Positions 15,111-30,227 of a stretch of 64,000 nt of DNA are shown here, one piece after another. The stretch lies in contig NC_134419.1 of the NCBI RefSeq assembly GCF_030867145.1, forward strand, positions 75,077,403 through 75,141,402, read 5' to 3'. Position 1 is the first letter of the stretch, and every line of letters begins with the position of its first letter. The position numbers and the translations under genes were made by a program. The notes below the pieces were generated by a model, which worked only from the letters and a program-made list of their open reading frames with translations, made no database searches and was not told the DNA's origin. Source of the DNA: Opisthocomus hoazin (lineage: Eukaryota > Chordata > Aves > Opisthocomiformes > Opisthocomidae).

Positions 15111-18100
15111 ACTCCTCACAAACACTGTATTCTTAAATGTGTCAGGGGCATAATCTAGAAATGCAAGCAAGCTAAATTTTTTTTAATTACATTTTTCCAT
15201 TTATAGGAAAAGAACTGAAGAAATAATTAAACATAAGTGACAAATTTATTGACTTTCGTATTTTTTTCAAATAGGAATAAGGACAACTGCCAATTTTCCA
15301 CAAAAAAACATGCGTCACAGAAAAATATTTCCTACATTTTCTGTACAGAATGGATTCAGAATTAGTAAGCAGCATTTACTGAGGTGTGGTATTTTTAATT
15401 CAAAAAAGAAACGTTGCACTCCTAAGCTCTGACATTACGCAGCTTTTGATTATAAGTTTCAGTTTCCTTAGATATTACTTAAACCCCGCCGGAACAAAGA
15501 AAGTCTTTGGCCTTCTCCACGTTGTGCTTCTGCATCCACGGTACACAGAGAAACTGGATTTTATTTTCTCCACAGCAAGACGAAAGAGTGGAAGGAAGAA
15601 AAGAAATGGGCAAAGACCCAGTCCTAATTCAAAATTTGAAGTATTTAAAACTGCCATTAACTGAAACCTGTGATTTACTTTGAAAGCAGTCTTTGAAGCA
15701 AACTCCCACATAAATAACTCACTTTATACATTAGCTTCCACTTTGCTTAAAAATGGTATCTCAGAAAAAATTTTACCCCTAAGCATTAAATTCCCAGGAA
15801 AAAAAACAGTACAAAGATTAACCCTTGACAACTGCTGTACTTTCAAACTGACAGCCCACAGGGAATGCTTGGGTTCTGGTTTTGTTTCAAGTTCTTGGGT
15901 TTCAATTTTCAATTTTGAATTATCATTTTTCAAGATGAACACTATGTTCGCATTTTTCAAATCAAAGGAAAATAACAGGTTTAAAATTTAATTTACAAGG
16001 AGCTAAAACATTTCATGACAACCGAGCTTTCGAACTAGGTGTAAAAATGATCCGAAGCGGCACCCATCCTTTGCTGGTTTCACTACAGCAATGTTCGTTT
16101 CTTTGAAAAATGCTACAGCCTTGTCAATTTATTTTTTTTAAAGAAAAACTACATCTGGTTTACATGACCTTGTCACAGTTAATGATCAATGATTTTAAAA
16201 CAAAGAAACCTTAAAAGGAAGAAAGAAATTAACGTTTCTGATTTTAGCACCGAAATATAGGAGATACTAATTACTGGAAATAGGAAATGTTTCCACCTCC
16301 ATCAGAAGTCTAATGTATCTGACCTTTGAATTTAAGCTCGTTTCTTACTCAATTTAAAGCATTATTTCTTCTCCTTCACCAGGAAGCCATCCTCAAAAGG
16401 CAAACACACAACACACAGTGACAAGGTAAGCAACACCCATTAATAGCAACACTTCTACAGAACAGTGAGTCGCAACGTGTTTTGCTCCGTTCATACTAGA
16501 CTCTTACATTACGACATACTGAAGACCAGTATGCCTTGGGGTATAGAAATACTAACTTAAACCAAAATAAGAGTACAGTTAAAATGAAGCGTAAACAACA
16601 ACAACAGAAAAATCCAATGAAAAGAATTCTTAATCAAAACCAGAAAGCACAAGTCCCAAAGGAAGAACAGTAAAATGCTCGGGATATTCTCAATCAGCCA
16701 GCTCTTTGCAGTTACTCTAACAAGAAAAAACCAGGAACTTTCGAAATCATTGTTCAAAAAGGGACTGTTTCTAAGGACAAAAATGCACCTTATCAAAATA
16801 CTATCAATAATCCATAAAACACAAAGACAGACGAAATATAGTTTTACAAGTATAACTTCCACAGAACCTTAAAATGGGTAAAGACAGGACGTTACAACAA
16901 TGGTAAATCCTAAAGACATCTTCCGAACAAAGCTTTTGGGCTTAGTGCCTGAAATCATACCACTGCTTTATGATTTGCAATTCAATCTGGAGAAGCAAGC
17001 AGACTCTTCACTTGACAAAACGCATTCAACGTCCGCTACCCCTGCTGTGCCGCACGGAAACAATAATTCATTGTGTTTTGACTCTTATTATTCCAGTAGT
17101 AAACATGAACAGGGGCCAGTGGAAACCACTGCCTGCGAATACAGCGGTTCAGAGCAGGTCTTGTTTCCAGCTGTGACTCACAGCAACCTGCCAAGGCTTC
17201 TGGCTTACCTGCAAGTACAGTCCTTCGCCTACACAGCCGAACACTGAATTCCAAGTATGGCCTGCTGGTTTGGAAACACTTGAAAGAGATGCACATAAAA
17301 CTATAAGTATAAATTTCCCGGTTTATTTATGAGGAGCTTTCATATAATACAATTATTCTACCCTTCCTCAATTTATTATCCTGAAATATGATGACTGAGA
17401 AACGGCTACCACAGGGCTAGATTGAAATGCTACTGGTATTTCTCCAAGGACTTGCTTTTCAGGGATGCACTATTAAAAAAAAAAAACCAGTAGTAGCTGG
17501 GAAAATGTTAGTTAAATGAGACCGAACAACTACTTATCTGAAAACAGTATTCTGTGCCTCCAAAGACAAGGTACTAAGGGTAAAAAAAGAAGAATATAAT
17601 CTAGGAGATAGCAAGCTGACAAAGACAACTATTTCATTTTTAGATGCTCTTCCAGAAGACAAAATGAACTAGCCGACTCTTTTGAAGTTGAATCTCTAAC
17701 ACTATTCTTGATGACTTCAGACACAAGAAACGAGAAGGTGAACTGACAATGAAGAATATTAACTGCATACCCAGGAGGCTTGTGTGGGTTATTTTCTTTT
17801 TTCTTGTTTTAAAAATCCTTTTTGGTTATCTAGTCAACTTTCAATTACGCCTCCAATTGAAACGCAGCGAGCACACGGGGAGCAGCAGCCGATCTGCAGC
17901 AGGTCCAGCTCGGTCTTAGATGCACGAACCCCATGAGACCCTTGTTCCGCGCCCGGCCCTGCAGACTGTCCCTAAACCCCTCAGTGACCGCAGCACCCAG
18001 GCACTCAAGGTCACTGCACAAGGTGGTTTTGCAGATCCAGATGAGCTAGGTCAAAGTTTTACAAGCTCATCCATGCCCCAGCTCATTTTTGCTGGACTCT

Positions 18101-21100
18101 GCAGGCATTTCCAGTGCCCTTTTCTGATCACGCAGGGTTCCAGGAAGGTTTATTTGCTCTGGGTCAGCATCAATGCGCCTGACCAAGCTTACCCTGCTTC
18201 AGATGCATCTCCTCCGTGCTTCTCAGAACCTTTGTTAGGCGAGTGTTCCTGTTGCTCAAAGCAACCGAGTCACTCAGAGCAACACAGGAACGTTCAGTAT
18301 TTTGAGCTGCCCATTTCTCTTTAGAGACAGAATGGGAAACAATGGTCTAAATCCAATCAGCCCTAGGAAACAGCAAATGAAAGCAACTCTCTAATTTGCT
18401 TGCTAATGGGGAATCAAAACTGCAAGGCTATCTTTCCAGAGAGTTTAGCAAGCCACTTCTCATCTCAGGAACATCATTGAACATGACTCAGTTACTGCTC
18501 GGAGGGACATTAACCGTGCCACTAAATCTGTGAATTAAAGGTTGAGAACACTAAATTAAGGATGCACTTTAAACAGAAAAGATGAGAGATGGAAAGCAAC
18601 TGCCACACACACAGTTCCTATTAGGGATTAAGGAAATATTTCATTCATTTCTTATGAAAAACACAACTAAATATTTTTTTCTTAGATATATGCAGAATGC
18701 TTACCTCATTACTAACTCTAGTAGAGCTTTAAAACTGGTAAGAGCACCGGCATCTCAACTAGAACAGCTTATTCCATCCATTTCCTGAACATATTTTGCA
18801 TATCAAAAAAGCAGAAACACTACATAAACTCTATTTTCATTTCAACTGTTTAGTAAAATACCTTGCAAAACATTAACATTTACCCAAGAAGCCAAATGCT
18901 GAACTCCACCAAAAGCAGTAATTTTCTAACTACAAAGAGATACTAGTGAGACAGTCTATGTTTTGTTGCACGAACAGAGCCTGAGAGGACGCACGGGCCT
19001 TCGAGGCTCTGCGAGAGCAAACCAACGCCGTCCTTCCCAGTTTTGGAATTTCTGCAACTTCCAGTGCTTGCAAAGCTGGCATTTACAACATGTAAAAGCA
19101 TTTCAGACTTTATTTTTCATTTCAAATGAATTATACAAGGGCTAAAAATTGCCTCATTTTCATGTATTTTGGAGTCATTTTGCATTGCACAAAAAAGTTA
19201 AGCAAGCACACTTGTAACTTTAATAGCCCGTCCTCACCCTCTGGATTATAATCTTGCTTCCCAGGAATTAAAAACAATTTTTGTGGCCAAGCTGGAAATA
19301 TTAATTAAAAAAAAGGGAATTTTAGCAATTCTGGATGGGGTTTTTTGATTCTATTTTATAAATTTGTTTCTATATACTTATTTTCATCACATTTTTGGAA
19401 GAATAAAAAATTTTAGCAGCTTTATTTCTTTTTCTGAAACAAAATCTTCCTGTGGGACTGACCCCAAGCCAGCTGATAATGAAGGGCTACTAACGGGGAC
19501 TTCAGACTTTCACAAAAAGACTTCCTAGAAGTCAATTCAATTTTCAGATGGAAAAGTCAGAGACTTTTAATCACAGGTTTTAATGACCCTTCAAAACCGA
19601 CAGCAAAATGCAATACTGAGCCCCAAGCTTGCAACGAGAGTAAAACCCATGGAATAAAAGACAGTACAAAAGACAAAAGTCAGAGGGTTATGCTTTCAGG
19701 AGTTACAACTCCAAAAAATGGGGTGGTAACAGGAAAAAAAAATCTGAAAGAGTAAAAGAGTTAAATACTATTTATTAAAATATTTGACCTGTACAGAAGT
19801 GAAAATGGCAGAAAGCAGTATTAGGATCTTTCAAAAAAGAAGGGCAAAGCAAAGCCCTCATTAAGACTGATGTATGAGAAGGAGGAAAAAACCAAACACA
19901 AAAGTCAAGCTGAGAATTACAAATGCAAGTGTTTCCATGAAACAGGCAAAATTGAAGCAACTGGCAGTACCTTATCAGCTAAATAAATCAGATTACAGCA
20001 ATCAATTTACTGGCTAAATTAATTAAAACATGGAATCAATGCATGTGCATGTGAAAAGCCGGGATGATGTCACTGGAGCAGAGCGTAAACCTGCTCTGAG
20101 GCACCGCGGATCGTTACAAAGGCTCTGACCCTGGAAAACGCTTGCCGTGGTGGCTGGAGCACGGGCCTGAGCTGGGACTCGGCCCACGCCTGACAGCTGC
20201 TTTGATCTGCGCCTCATCGCAATCACAGCTTTTAGCTTTTATCACATTTTGAAACTCATCCCATATGCTAGTCATCCTCAGCACGAGGATACTCAATCTG
20301 CATGATCGCTCCACTTGTCCCACATTATTTAATTGTTCATTTCTGTTCTTGTGTTTCTGACACCTTCCAAGTACGGAAAATGGTTTCTACAAGATTTGGC
20401 AGTCCTTGTCCTTCCCCACATTCTCCTGAATCTTCACCAACTAATGAGTTCAACTCTGGTCCAGCCACAAAAAAATGCAGAATTTTTCTGCTAAAGAATC
20501 AAATGCCACAACATTCAAATGGTGAAGGAGCACCTTGAGCACACCACCACCTAAGATTCATCTCTTCATTGTGAGGAGAAGTAAATTATGCCACGGTATC
20601 CTTATTTTTCAAGCAAAGTCCTCAAAAAATGACATAACCTCAAAATACACCTGTTTGTTACACAACCTCTTATGATGGTCATTCTGGATTAAAACATTTT
20701 ATGGGGAATTTTGCAGTCCAAGCCAAATGCTTCGTGAGCGACACTAGAGTCAAACGATGGTGCTTCTTGAGGGGCACTGTTTACTCCACTACATGTATGT
20801 CAGAAGCAGATATCTTTAGAGTATCAATAAATACAAACTTGTAAGTCACAAATACTTAGCAAAGTTTGAGATTTGCTAGCACAACGCAAAATGGAGCTCA
20901 TATTATGACCACACTTCAAATCACACTTCAAAGACCTTTCTGCCTTTGCAATGCTTGTTTTGCAGAGCTGGTGGTTCAGTGTCATTTCTAACCTGCAAGT
21001 CAATTTAGGCAGTGACAGTTGTTTAGGACCCACAAATTAAGTTAATAACACTACCTTTTTATCACAGAAGCACTGGAATACTTGAGCTTATTTTTCCATA

Positions 21101-23542
21101 TGAGGCTAAAACCCCATGCCAGTCATTTCAATTTGACACAAACGTACTAAAAAGTGAGGGAAAAATTGGCCTGGCTACACCTTATTGGCACTATCTTCAT
21201 TGTTTAAATATCTTGTATGCTCAAAATCACACTGGATTTAGAAATATGCGTTCTGATGATTGCAAGTGTTTACAGATTACTTAACTAGAAACAGACACAA
21301 ACTTGTAAGATGTGCCTCTTGTAGAGGAGCTGCTAGAAATAATTGATATGTCTGTCTTGGTTATAGAATTCAAACTTATTTCCTATAGCTCTGATAAGAC
21401 AGTGGAAAATTAGTTCTTCAGAATAATTTTAGTTCTTAATCTATCAGAATTTATTTAAACTGTTTCCTAACTCTCCAAAGTACACAACCCTGTATCTTTA
21501 AAAAATTATAAACAGCAGTTGTTTGAGAGCAAACCAGCAATTTTTTCCTAATCAGATGATTGCACAGTTCTAAACAATTAGTTTAATGTTTTCCATCTGG
21601 GATAGTTTTAGGACTACATTTTCATCTTCTCAAGAACTTCAGTGCATTTATCCTTGTGAACATTAATCTGCATCACATTACCCATACAAACATTAACGTA
21701 TACTGTCTTTTGCACTAATCCACGCGACCAGATTCAAGGATGCAACGCTGCACGTATCCATCACTCTGCCAGGGATCCAAACTACCAGACGTGACCAAAT
21801 GGCAACCGCAGTTCACTTCATGGATACAAATATGTGATCGTGGCTTTTCCATTAAGAGAGGGAGGAGGAATAAGACCAGCATCATGCTAATACACTATAT
21901 TTTTAAAATATATCTTAAAATTAAACAGCCTCTGTACTTGATGGGGAAAAAAGAAAAAAATCAAATACTTGCATTCACATACACCATAAATGTAAAACAT
22001 GTTTGAAATACACCCTTTTTATTAGCGAAGAACATTATCCAAATTCTACATAAAATTAAATGTTTTGGAAAAGACAGCAGTAGAAACCAAAGTTAATGAA
22101 ATAGTTGTGACAGATTATTTCTCTAGTGAAAGCACTATGCACACAAACATAGTTTTAAAATAAATACAGTTTTGTATAACTGCCCAAGCCTGCAGACTTC
22201 TGAGTAAGAATTCTAAGTTTTATTTACTAGAACTAATAACCCTCGGTTTCTTGCAAGAAGCATTAAGATGCATAAGCAAGTCGCTAATAAGAGGATTCAG
22301 AAGTCATTAAATACTGGGAATGTTGTTTGCCTTTTACTACTCCAGCTCACTATGTGAAGCAGAACAACAACACACAAAATGAAATTTTTCAGTTTTATAA
22401 AGTAGCAAAGAAAATGGAGTTAATTCTGTAATATGTGAGAACGATGTATCTCTGAAGAAAAAAGCTTATTCAGCTTGCATCCCTAGAAATTTCAAAAATC
22501 TGGTAAAAGCTTGCAATGAAAGTTACAAGACTACTAGAGAAAAAGACTGGAAGTCTTAAGTAATTTTCTTTAGCAACTCAAGAACTAGTGCTCTGGTATC
22601 AACTCTGTTTGCAAGGTAACACATCGAACGGGGGTTCTCACAGAGCGATTCTTGGGAGCCTGAAGCGAGACTTCTCGCTCCGAGGTCTGACCTCTACAGA
22701 GGTGCCTGTAGTGCCCCACGACTGGCACCGGCCACTGGACCAACCCTTCTGAAGAGTTCGGGCACTGATTTCAGTGGTGTTTTGGGTTGGTGTTTGGTTT
22801 TCTGCCCCCCAGGTAGTTAAGACTTGTATGTGAACATGAGGCAATTTAGAAGACTTTTTGGATTTCATCGTGTCTTTTGTGTAGACATGGCCTCACTGGT
22901 TCCTGGATGGCTGCAGGCAGATCACTGAAAAGCACAGAAAAGACAAATCCCTTGATTCCAATGCCTACCGTCATTTTGGCTCAGACCAGCTAGAAATAGT
23001 CTAAAGCCTAGGTTCTTCTAAAGGACCTCCTCTCTTCTGCTGGAAGAAACGAGATCTTTATTGCTGCGTGGAAATGGCAGAGGCAAAGCCTGGTCTGCAT
23101 CAAGAACAGCGAGAGGAAGGGGGCTGCTGAATCGTTAGGCACCAGCAAATTTCTGCTGGCATGACCATGAAACCCATAAGAACTACTGCAAAATTCACCC
23201 CCCTGTCTCTCCACGCTCACCTCTCCCAGCTGCCCAAACCCCAATCACATCAGGCCAACTTCACTTCTCAGGCTTTCCACAGTCTGTTTCAACCCCAGCT
23301 TCATTCCTAGAGCCTGCAGGCAGTGACCCAAGTCCCACCTCTGACTATGGGATCTGGTATCCCAGGCCAGTAAATCTGTTTTTGAAGGAAACACCTTTGT
23401 GTCTCCCTAGAGTCTTCATCTCTCCCACACCTCATGCTGCGAAAGATCTCTCCGTAAATCCGAAAAGATAACTTCTGTACTTCATTAGATCCCTCTTCAA
23501 AACTCTCCTTCACTATGATGTTTACAAAAAAAATTCACACAG

Positions 23543-23594
23543 TTTAGTCTATTACTATCCAGTCTATTAATAGACCCCAATTTAGTCTATTACT
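23543..23594. repeat. AGTCTATTA cluster around a 14-bp palindrome
   Basis: The 14-mer TTTAGTCTATTACT occurs at 23543-23556 and again at 23581-23594. Between them is the perfect palindrome GTCTATTAATAGAC (23562-23575), which contributes a third AGTCTATTA and one inverted copy. Confidence 0.85.
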
Positions 23595-24291
23595 GTAATT
23601 GCCCAGACAAACCAGAGGTGCTTCTCTGTTTCTTTGCACCACCCTTTTGCACCCATCGTGGTTTGTGTTAGACTATGCTCTCTGGAGCAGAGTGTCTTGT
23701 CTGCAAGAGCACACAGAGCCAACACAGAGGAGCCTGCGTATGCCTTCGTTAGGTGTATTTTTTAACACTGGAGGAAGTACTTTCACTTTAATGAACGTAT
23801 TCCATTCTATTCCATTTTGATTTCACTCTATTATTAGATATACCCACATTGAACAGATGTGTATTAGCTTAGTCAATTTATCAACGTCAGCAAATAAATC
23901 TGTCAACAAAAATTAAAAATGCATAGCAATCCTTTTTGATCTGCCCTCCTCAAAGCAGCAGACACAGGAGGGTGGGAAGCAGCTCCCACCACCAAGATTG
24001 CCGCGGGCCGTGCCTAGCAATTCGGACCAAGCACAGCTTTGTCACTTGGGTGACAGCAGCCTGTTCACCCCAGTTAAGCCACTCCTTGAGACTGGGATTC
24101 TATCTGCCCTTATCTGAAGTTGCTTCTTAGAGGCGTGACAGTCCAGTGGCGATGGGAAGAAAGATTTGAAGTTTCCCACTAATTGAATTACCATCCCAAA
24201 AGTAGATTTTTCATAAAGATTTCACTTCATGAAGACATTTTTCACAGGCTTCTCTCAAGAGCAACAAACTGAAATTCTCAACAGATTTTAG

Positions 24292-24309
24292 AAAAAAAAA
24301 AAAAAAAAA
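24292..24309 (+). repeat. A18 homopolymer
   Basis: Eighteen consecutive A. No retrocopy body or target duplication is recognisable beside it. Confidence 0.9.
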
Positions 24310-27300
24310 GACATGTCAGTGCGTTCATCTCCAAAAAATGAGGAGAGTGGAAGGACAAAAGTCTTGCCAGGATGCCAAGTAAATTATTTGTAATTCTTTT
24401 CATACTGCATTTGTTTCATGGGCACAACTGTTAGCAAAAGTACCAACCCAGTAAAGCCCTGAAGACCAGCTTTGCGAGGAGGAAGCTGACCAGTGTGACC
24501 GACAGACCATGCCCAACAATATTTTAGGAGATGCTACCACGTGACTGAATTTTGCTGATCAGTTTTGATGTGTTGTCAAAGTCACTGACAAGCACTTATC
24601 TGCAGAGCAATCTTTCAATTAACTTTTCCTTCAGCGTAATTCCGTCTGTGCTTACAGCTTCACTGCACACAGGGTTCGTCCTTACAAAGCTAAGGCTAAC
24701 GGCCTGGTAAGTGCGGTTCAGCACAGCCTCCACGGTCAGAACGCAGCCGCATCCAAAGCCTCTCTTGCTATTTATTTGGAAGGACACGACTGGCCACTGT
24801 TTAACAATAAACACGTCGGAATCTTCTAACAAACCTCTCTCCTGTATAAGAGGATGCCACGTCTTCCAAATTTTTCAAACCAAACAAACAACAAAAAAAA
24901 TGAAAAGTCTGTTCTAAGGCATGAGTAATTTAGGCAAAATTGGTAATTTAACCAAAACTTGATAAACACAACCTTTCATCCATGAATGCTGTCTGAGCAT
25001 TGCCATGTCTTTTTTTTTCCTCCTGATGTTTTTCAAATAAATGTTAGGAACTGCACATAAAGAGCCTACTAGGAGTTTATTTAAGTATCAGATCTGAGCG
25101 TTTGCTGGCACAAGCGCTCATCAATGTCTCTGTGTAACTGGCGTATTGTGAGGTTAAGTGAGGTCAAACCCCATTACCCTGGCCAGAAGCAGTAAAGAGT
25201 TGGAGCTATTTCAACCATCAGGCACCCATGATTTGCCATCCAAAACAATAACAAGTTATTATAGTTCCTATGATTGTTTTTTTACGTTATTAACTGTTAG
25301 ACACTTTATCTCGGTGGTATAAAGAGTTAAGAACTTTGTTTAGTTTGCCCGTCGCCTCTTCTTCATTCCCCAACTGCTAACGAAAGACGTCAGAGGAGAA
25401 CGAGATGGAAAACAATACACTGCAAAGGCACTTGAAAATGCTCCAGCTTGGGACAACCACACAAAGCAACACAGGCAAAAATCCTCTGCAAATATCAATA
25501 TTTTCTGATACTTTAGTATCAGATAGATACTTCTAGATATCTTTTTTCTTTTTTAACAGAAATGAAAAAATAAATCTGATTATAGGAAGGAGCTCTGCAA
25601 TGAAACGCGTATGAACACCCAGAAACCCTTTTCATATTGCAGAGATCTGGGAGGTCAGAACGCACAGCACCCTTTCCTGAAGTAGCACTCGCTGCTGTTC
25701 TATAATGTGTCTTCGTAACCTGTAACTGGTAAATTTATTAGGTAAATAGTTTTGTTTTTTTTTTTAAAGGGAGAGAAAAGGTTACCAAAATTGCCAAGCA
25801 TGATGAACAAACTAGTGTGAGGTAATGCTTCAGAAATTTTCTGACATTACAGACAATAATAAAAGATGACCAGTTCCAGGGACTGTTTTATTGCCCAGGC
25901 AGCAACGCAAGTCGCACTATTTCTCCCAGTTGTTTACTGGATCTGGTTATTGCCCTCAGTTTCTACGTCAGAAGTCCCACTCCTGATAAATCATAACCTA
26001 CTTAACTGACATAATTACGGATAGTATTACAGAAAGCTGATTCATGAGGAATAAAGCACCATCATTCCTACTGCTCCTTTTTAAATTCACTCTAACTTCA
26101 TTAAACTCTTATTACTGACTATTGTAGAGACTAAAGAAGTAAGAAGGAAAATGATTTTCCTGTTGAGAAATAGCTTCCTTAGAGATAGCAACTACTTAAA
26201 CCTTTGACTACAAGCTCACAGCAGGCCTAGTGCATTTCAACGTGTAGCTATGTTTTAATTTCCTTAAACCACAGGACATGAGTCACAGTTCCAGTAGTTT
26301 CTGAAGTGAGATATTCTGTGCTGATAACGATGCAAAGTTTTACAGCCTGCAGTTTCCAAAAGTGTGGTATGCCACCAGAATTTCACAGAATGGAGAAGAT
26401 GATGCCCCTTTGCTTGTACGGGGTTAACACCTTTCAAAGGCAGTAGTCTAGCTGCTATTTTTGCGCTTAAATGAATGCACTTCTTTTCTTTCCGAATAAC
26501 AAGAGTATCTCAAACACTGCTGGTCTCCAAAACCAACTCCCTTCTTCCTCCTATTTCTGTAATTTTTTTCCAATTTCCTTTCACCAATCCAATGATGATT
26601 CTAGCTGATCAAGGCATGATGTGCTGCCTGCTTAAATCTCTTACATTTGAAAGCACCGAGCTTTTCCCATGGTGACAGGTACTCTTTTCACAGAGCATCC
26701 AAGCATGCTCCACAGTCCATTTCCCACCGCAGTGCACGGTTACCTGCACAATCCCTAAAGAACATTCCCTGTTTATACAGAACAGAATTCTGCTACTAAA
26801 ATTATTAAATTGGTTTCTATATCTAGGAATGTATTTCATCTTATTACTGTAGTCTTTTAACTAGAATATTACCCTTTCAGAACATTTGCAATTAGGAAGT
26901 ATTATTATCTTCGCGTTCCAGCTGAGCAATGAAGTCATGGCGTAAACGCTAACACACACAGGATGAGGAACAGCAAGAAACTGCAGCAGCTTCTCCAGAA
27001 GTTCACAGCCCAGCTTAAGTGGTCACCTCTCTTCAACTTCCTTTCATTTATCTGCATCCTGCCCATCCAGCAGTCAACCGGCTAGTGAATGAAAATTTTA
27101 TTAAACTACAGCCACGACAAGTAAAAAGAACCCAGCAGCTGTTCAAGACTCCTCAAACTATATTTCAAAGTATTTTGGTAGCTGGAAACAGACCACGGGG
27201 TTATGTACTCTTGAGCTTAATCACTGACATTTCTGAATAATACCACAACTTTTCTCAAATGTTATTCATGGGGAAAGAAAAAATTCCAAGAAGATATTCA

Positions 27301-27967
27301 GCAATTCACCATTAATAAAAAAAGTTAAATCAGTTCTTTCTTTCCACCCAAGCACCACACCAAGCATTCTCTAACACAGCTCCCTTGGGGCCTGCAATCA
27401 GCCCACCGAGCCAGTAGCTAAAGCAAGTCCATGGGGTTTCTTCCATTTGATTGCACTGGTTTACAGTTATCATTGCTGTATCATGTTCTGGTCAGCACCA
27501 TTTCTGACCATTCTATGCCAGAAAATCACTAAGTATCTTTTTTACAGAATGCAAAAATCTACATCCCATCTACTTCAAGATGTTTAAGATGTTTCTGCTG
27601 TTCATTGTATTCTTCAAATTCTCTGATATTGTTGAACTGAATCTGCTAGTTTGTTTCTTAACAAAAGCACTGCAGGCCTTTCAGCTTCTCCAGCCCTTTC
27701 ACTTTCCTGTATTGATTCTAATTTCCATTCTTTATGCATTCATCTAACTGAAATCTAAGGGAGGAATACTTATTTGATTGGTTTTGCTCATGCACAGGAC
27801 AACAAATGTAACTACCTGGAAGGCAGCAATATGTGTTAATTTTGAACTACATATAGTCTGTACAACAGAATGTACTTAAAATTCGTATTGCTTATGTTAA
27901 AAGACAAAACACTCTGTTTGCTAATGCTTGCTGGAGGAGTTGGGAATTTTACACTATCTAGCCTTTA

Positions 27968-28171
<204 letters not shown>

Positions 28172-30181
28172 CTAAAAAGGAGACAAGAAAAAAAAAAAAG
28201 AAAAAGAGAGTAGTCCTATCAGTTGCACAAGAACGCTCTGGCTATAACTTTCCAGATCTTCCTATGAACAAACAGGTTTAATCTAATCCACACCGAAGCA
28301 GGCAGAAACAGCTTCCCTGAAACCACTGGCTCACTCCTTTGGTAACTGGAGCACCGTCTCAGGAATACAAACTGAACCTTGGCACTTGAAGAAAATGTAA
28401 AATTAACGTAACGCATTTTTACAGTATCCAAGATGAACTAGAAAAGTTTTGGCTTTGCTTACTGAAACTCTGTATTAAAGTTATCCTCTAGAGTTCTGCT
28501 GAGCTGGTGCCGGCACTAAAAAACTCAGCACCTCCAAACGCAGCTTGTGTCAAGTGTTGTTCATTCTAGCAAATAATGGAGAGCAAAAAAAATCTAATAG
28601 AAAAAAACACTTAACAGTAAGCAGGATGCTATTTGTATCGTATTAGTGATGGAGCATTTTGTTCGTTGTTGCTTAAATAGTTAATTTTCTTTTTAATTTA
28701 CAGCGTGTTTCCTGGAATAGCTTACAGGTAATGATTAGTGAAATTCTACCATTTTTTGTTCATTTATTAAAGAGATGTTCTCTGCAGACGTTCCCAGAAA
28801 CTAAACAGCCATAATTATTTCCCCTTCAGCTACACAGAAAATCACCATATCAGCAATAACAACCTCCTCTAATCAGATCTTAATCTGATTTAAAATAAGA
28901 TTATTCATTGGCCTATAACTTAAGTCAAAAACATATCTTTGAGCCATTATTCATTTAATCCTTACCCTCTCAACGTTCATAGCCATATGGTGGCAATATC
29001 AAATTAAATTTTGAATTGAAAATTCATTACATATATCGGCTTGAAAAAAAGACAGAAGTAAATAGAATGAAAAAGCTTAAAGGATCACGATGACACAGGT
29101 CTGGAGGCAACAGTTAAAAGACTGGGCGTTCTACGAAGTCACACTCCAGCTGACGCAATTAAGAGTTCTTCATATCAATTACTTCAAATAGGTAATTAAG
29201 ATGAACAGCTTGGTATCAATTTGATCTTTTTCCCCAATATCTACTATGAAAAAAGGCAAAGTGGGCTTGAATGAAGCTGACCCGTGTCTGGGAAGGGACA
29301 CAGATGATTACTGTGACTACAGTCTGGTGACAACGGCACACGTTTAGAAAGTGGCATTCAGAAGCTCTGCTGTTCTTTTAGACACACCCTTCTGCAGCAA
29401 CACCCAATGCTGGAAAATCAGAACCACCATTTTTTCAATGTTTGCAGAGATTCTACTCTTCATAACATTTACAGTAGAATTAACTTCATTATGTATTTCC
29501 AACCAACTGTAAATTGTTGAGTATAAAATAGAAAAATTATGACTTTGTTTTTATCAGAGATAACTGTCCATATGAAAAGAATAACCCAACCAAGCTCCTT
29601 GCTGAACTTTGTCAAATACTTGATGTATCTTTCTGAAATGAGTCTGTATGCCTCTGATTTTCTCATGTGAAAAACATTCAGGACTGACTCGTAACTACCA
29701 CTGCTGGTTTTCAAGGTTTTGTTGCTTTTTTCTTTTTTAATTAAATGCAAATTTTTATACACAATTAAAACAATACTCCTCCAATTCCATGCAGCAGCTT
29801 AAACCTCAAGGCCTCAGAAAATCCTCTAAAGCCAGTGAATGGAAATGACATTATTAAATAAACCACTTTGAAATGTTACGCTATCTAAACAGAAATAGTT
29901 GAAAGGTATGTGAAGGCAATGCTTAAAGAACACTTTCAGTCACCATTACTCAGATGAAACAATTTAAGGACTTGAGGGAAAAAATATGCCTTTTCAGTCG
30001 GATTAAAAAAAAAAAAAATCAGAACATAATGACTTGTTGATTTAAAGACATTTTCTCAACCAGCCAAGAAGGCAGAAAAAGCCAAATAACCACCTTTCAG
30101 AGCTGTCACTTCAGCATAGAAAGTACAAGGTGGCAGTTTTGTCTCCCCAGTAGCATGGGAATACTCCTGGGTATAAGTAAA

Positions 30182-30227
30182 GACTGATCAGTCACGTACA
30201 GTTGTCCTAGCAGATACTGCTAGGACA
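30182..30227. repeat. 12-bp palindrome followed by perfect 11-bp-arm hairpin
   Basis: GACTGATCAGTC (30182-30193) is a perfect palindrome. Nine bases later TGTCCTAGCAG (30203-30213) and CTGCTAGGACA (30217-30227) form a perfect stem around the three-base loop ATA. Confidence 0.9.

Noticed and set aside
16900..17247. 115-codon plus-strand open frame
   Set aside because: No recognisable domain, opposite to ATE1, no promoter or splice context; length is compatible with chance.
17920..18324. 134-codon plus-strand open frame
   Set aside because: It lies in a GC-richer patch where stops are rarer; the translation shows no family features.
20302..20538. Plus-strand 78-codon frame rich in Ser and Pro
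   Set aside because: No conserved features, no splice context, and it runs against the host gene.
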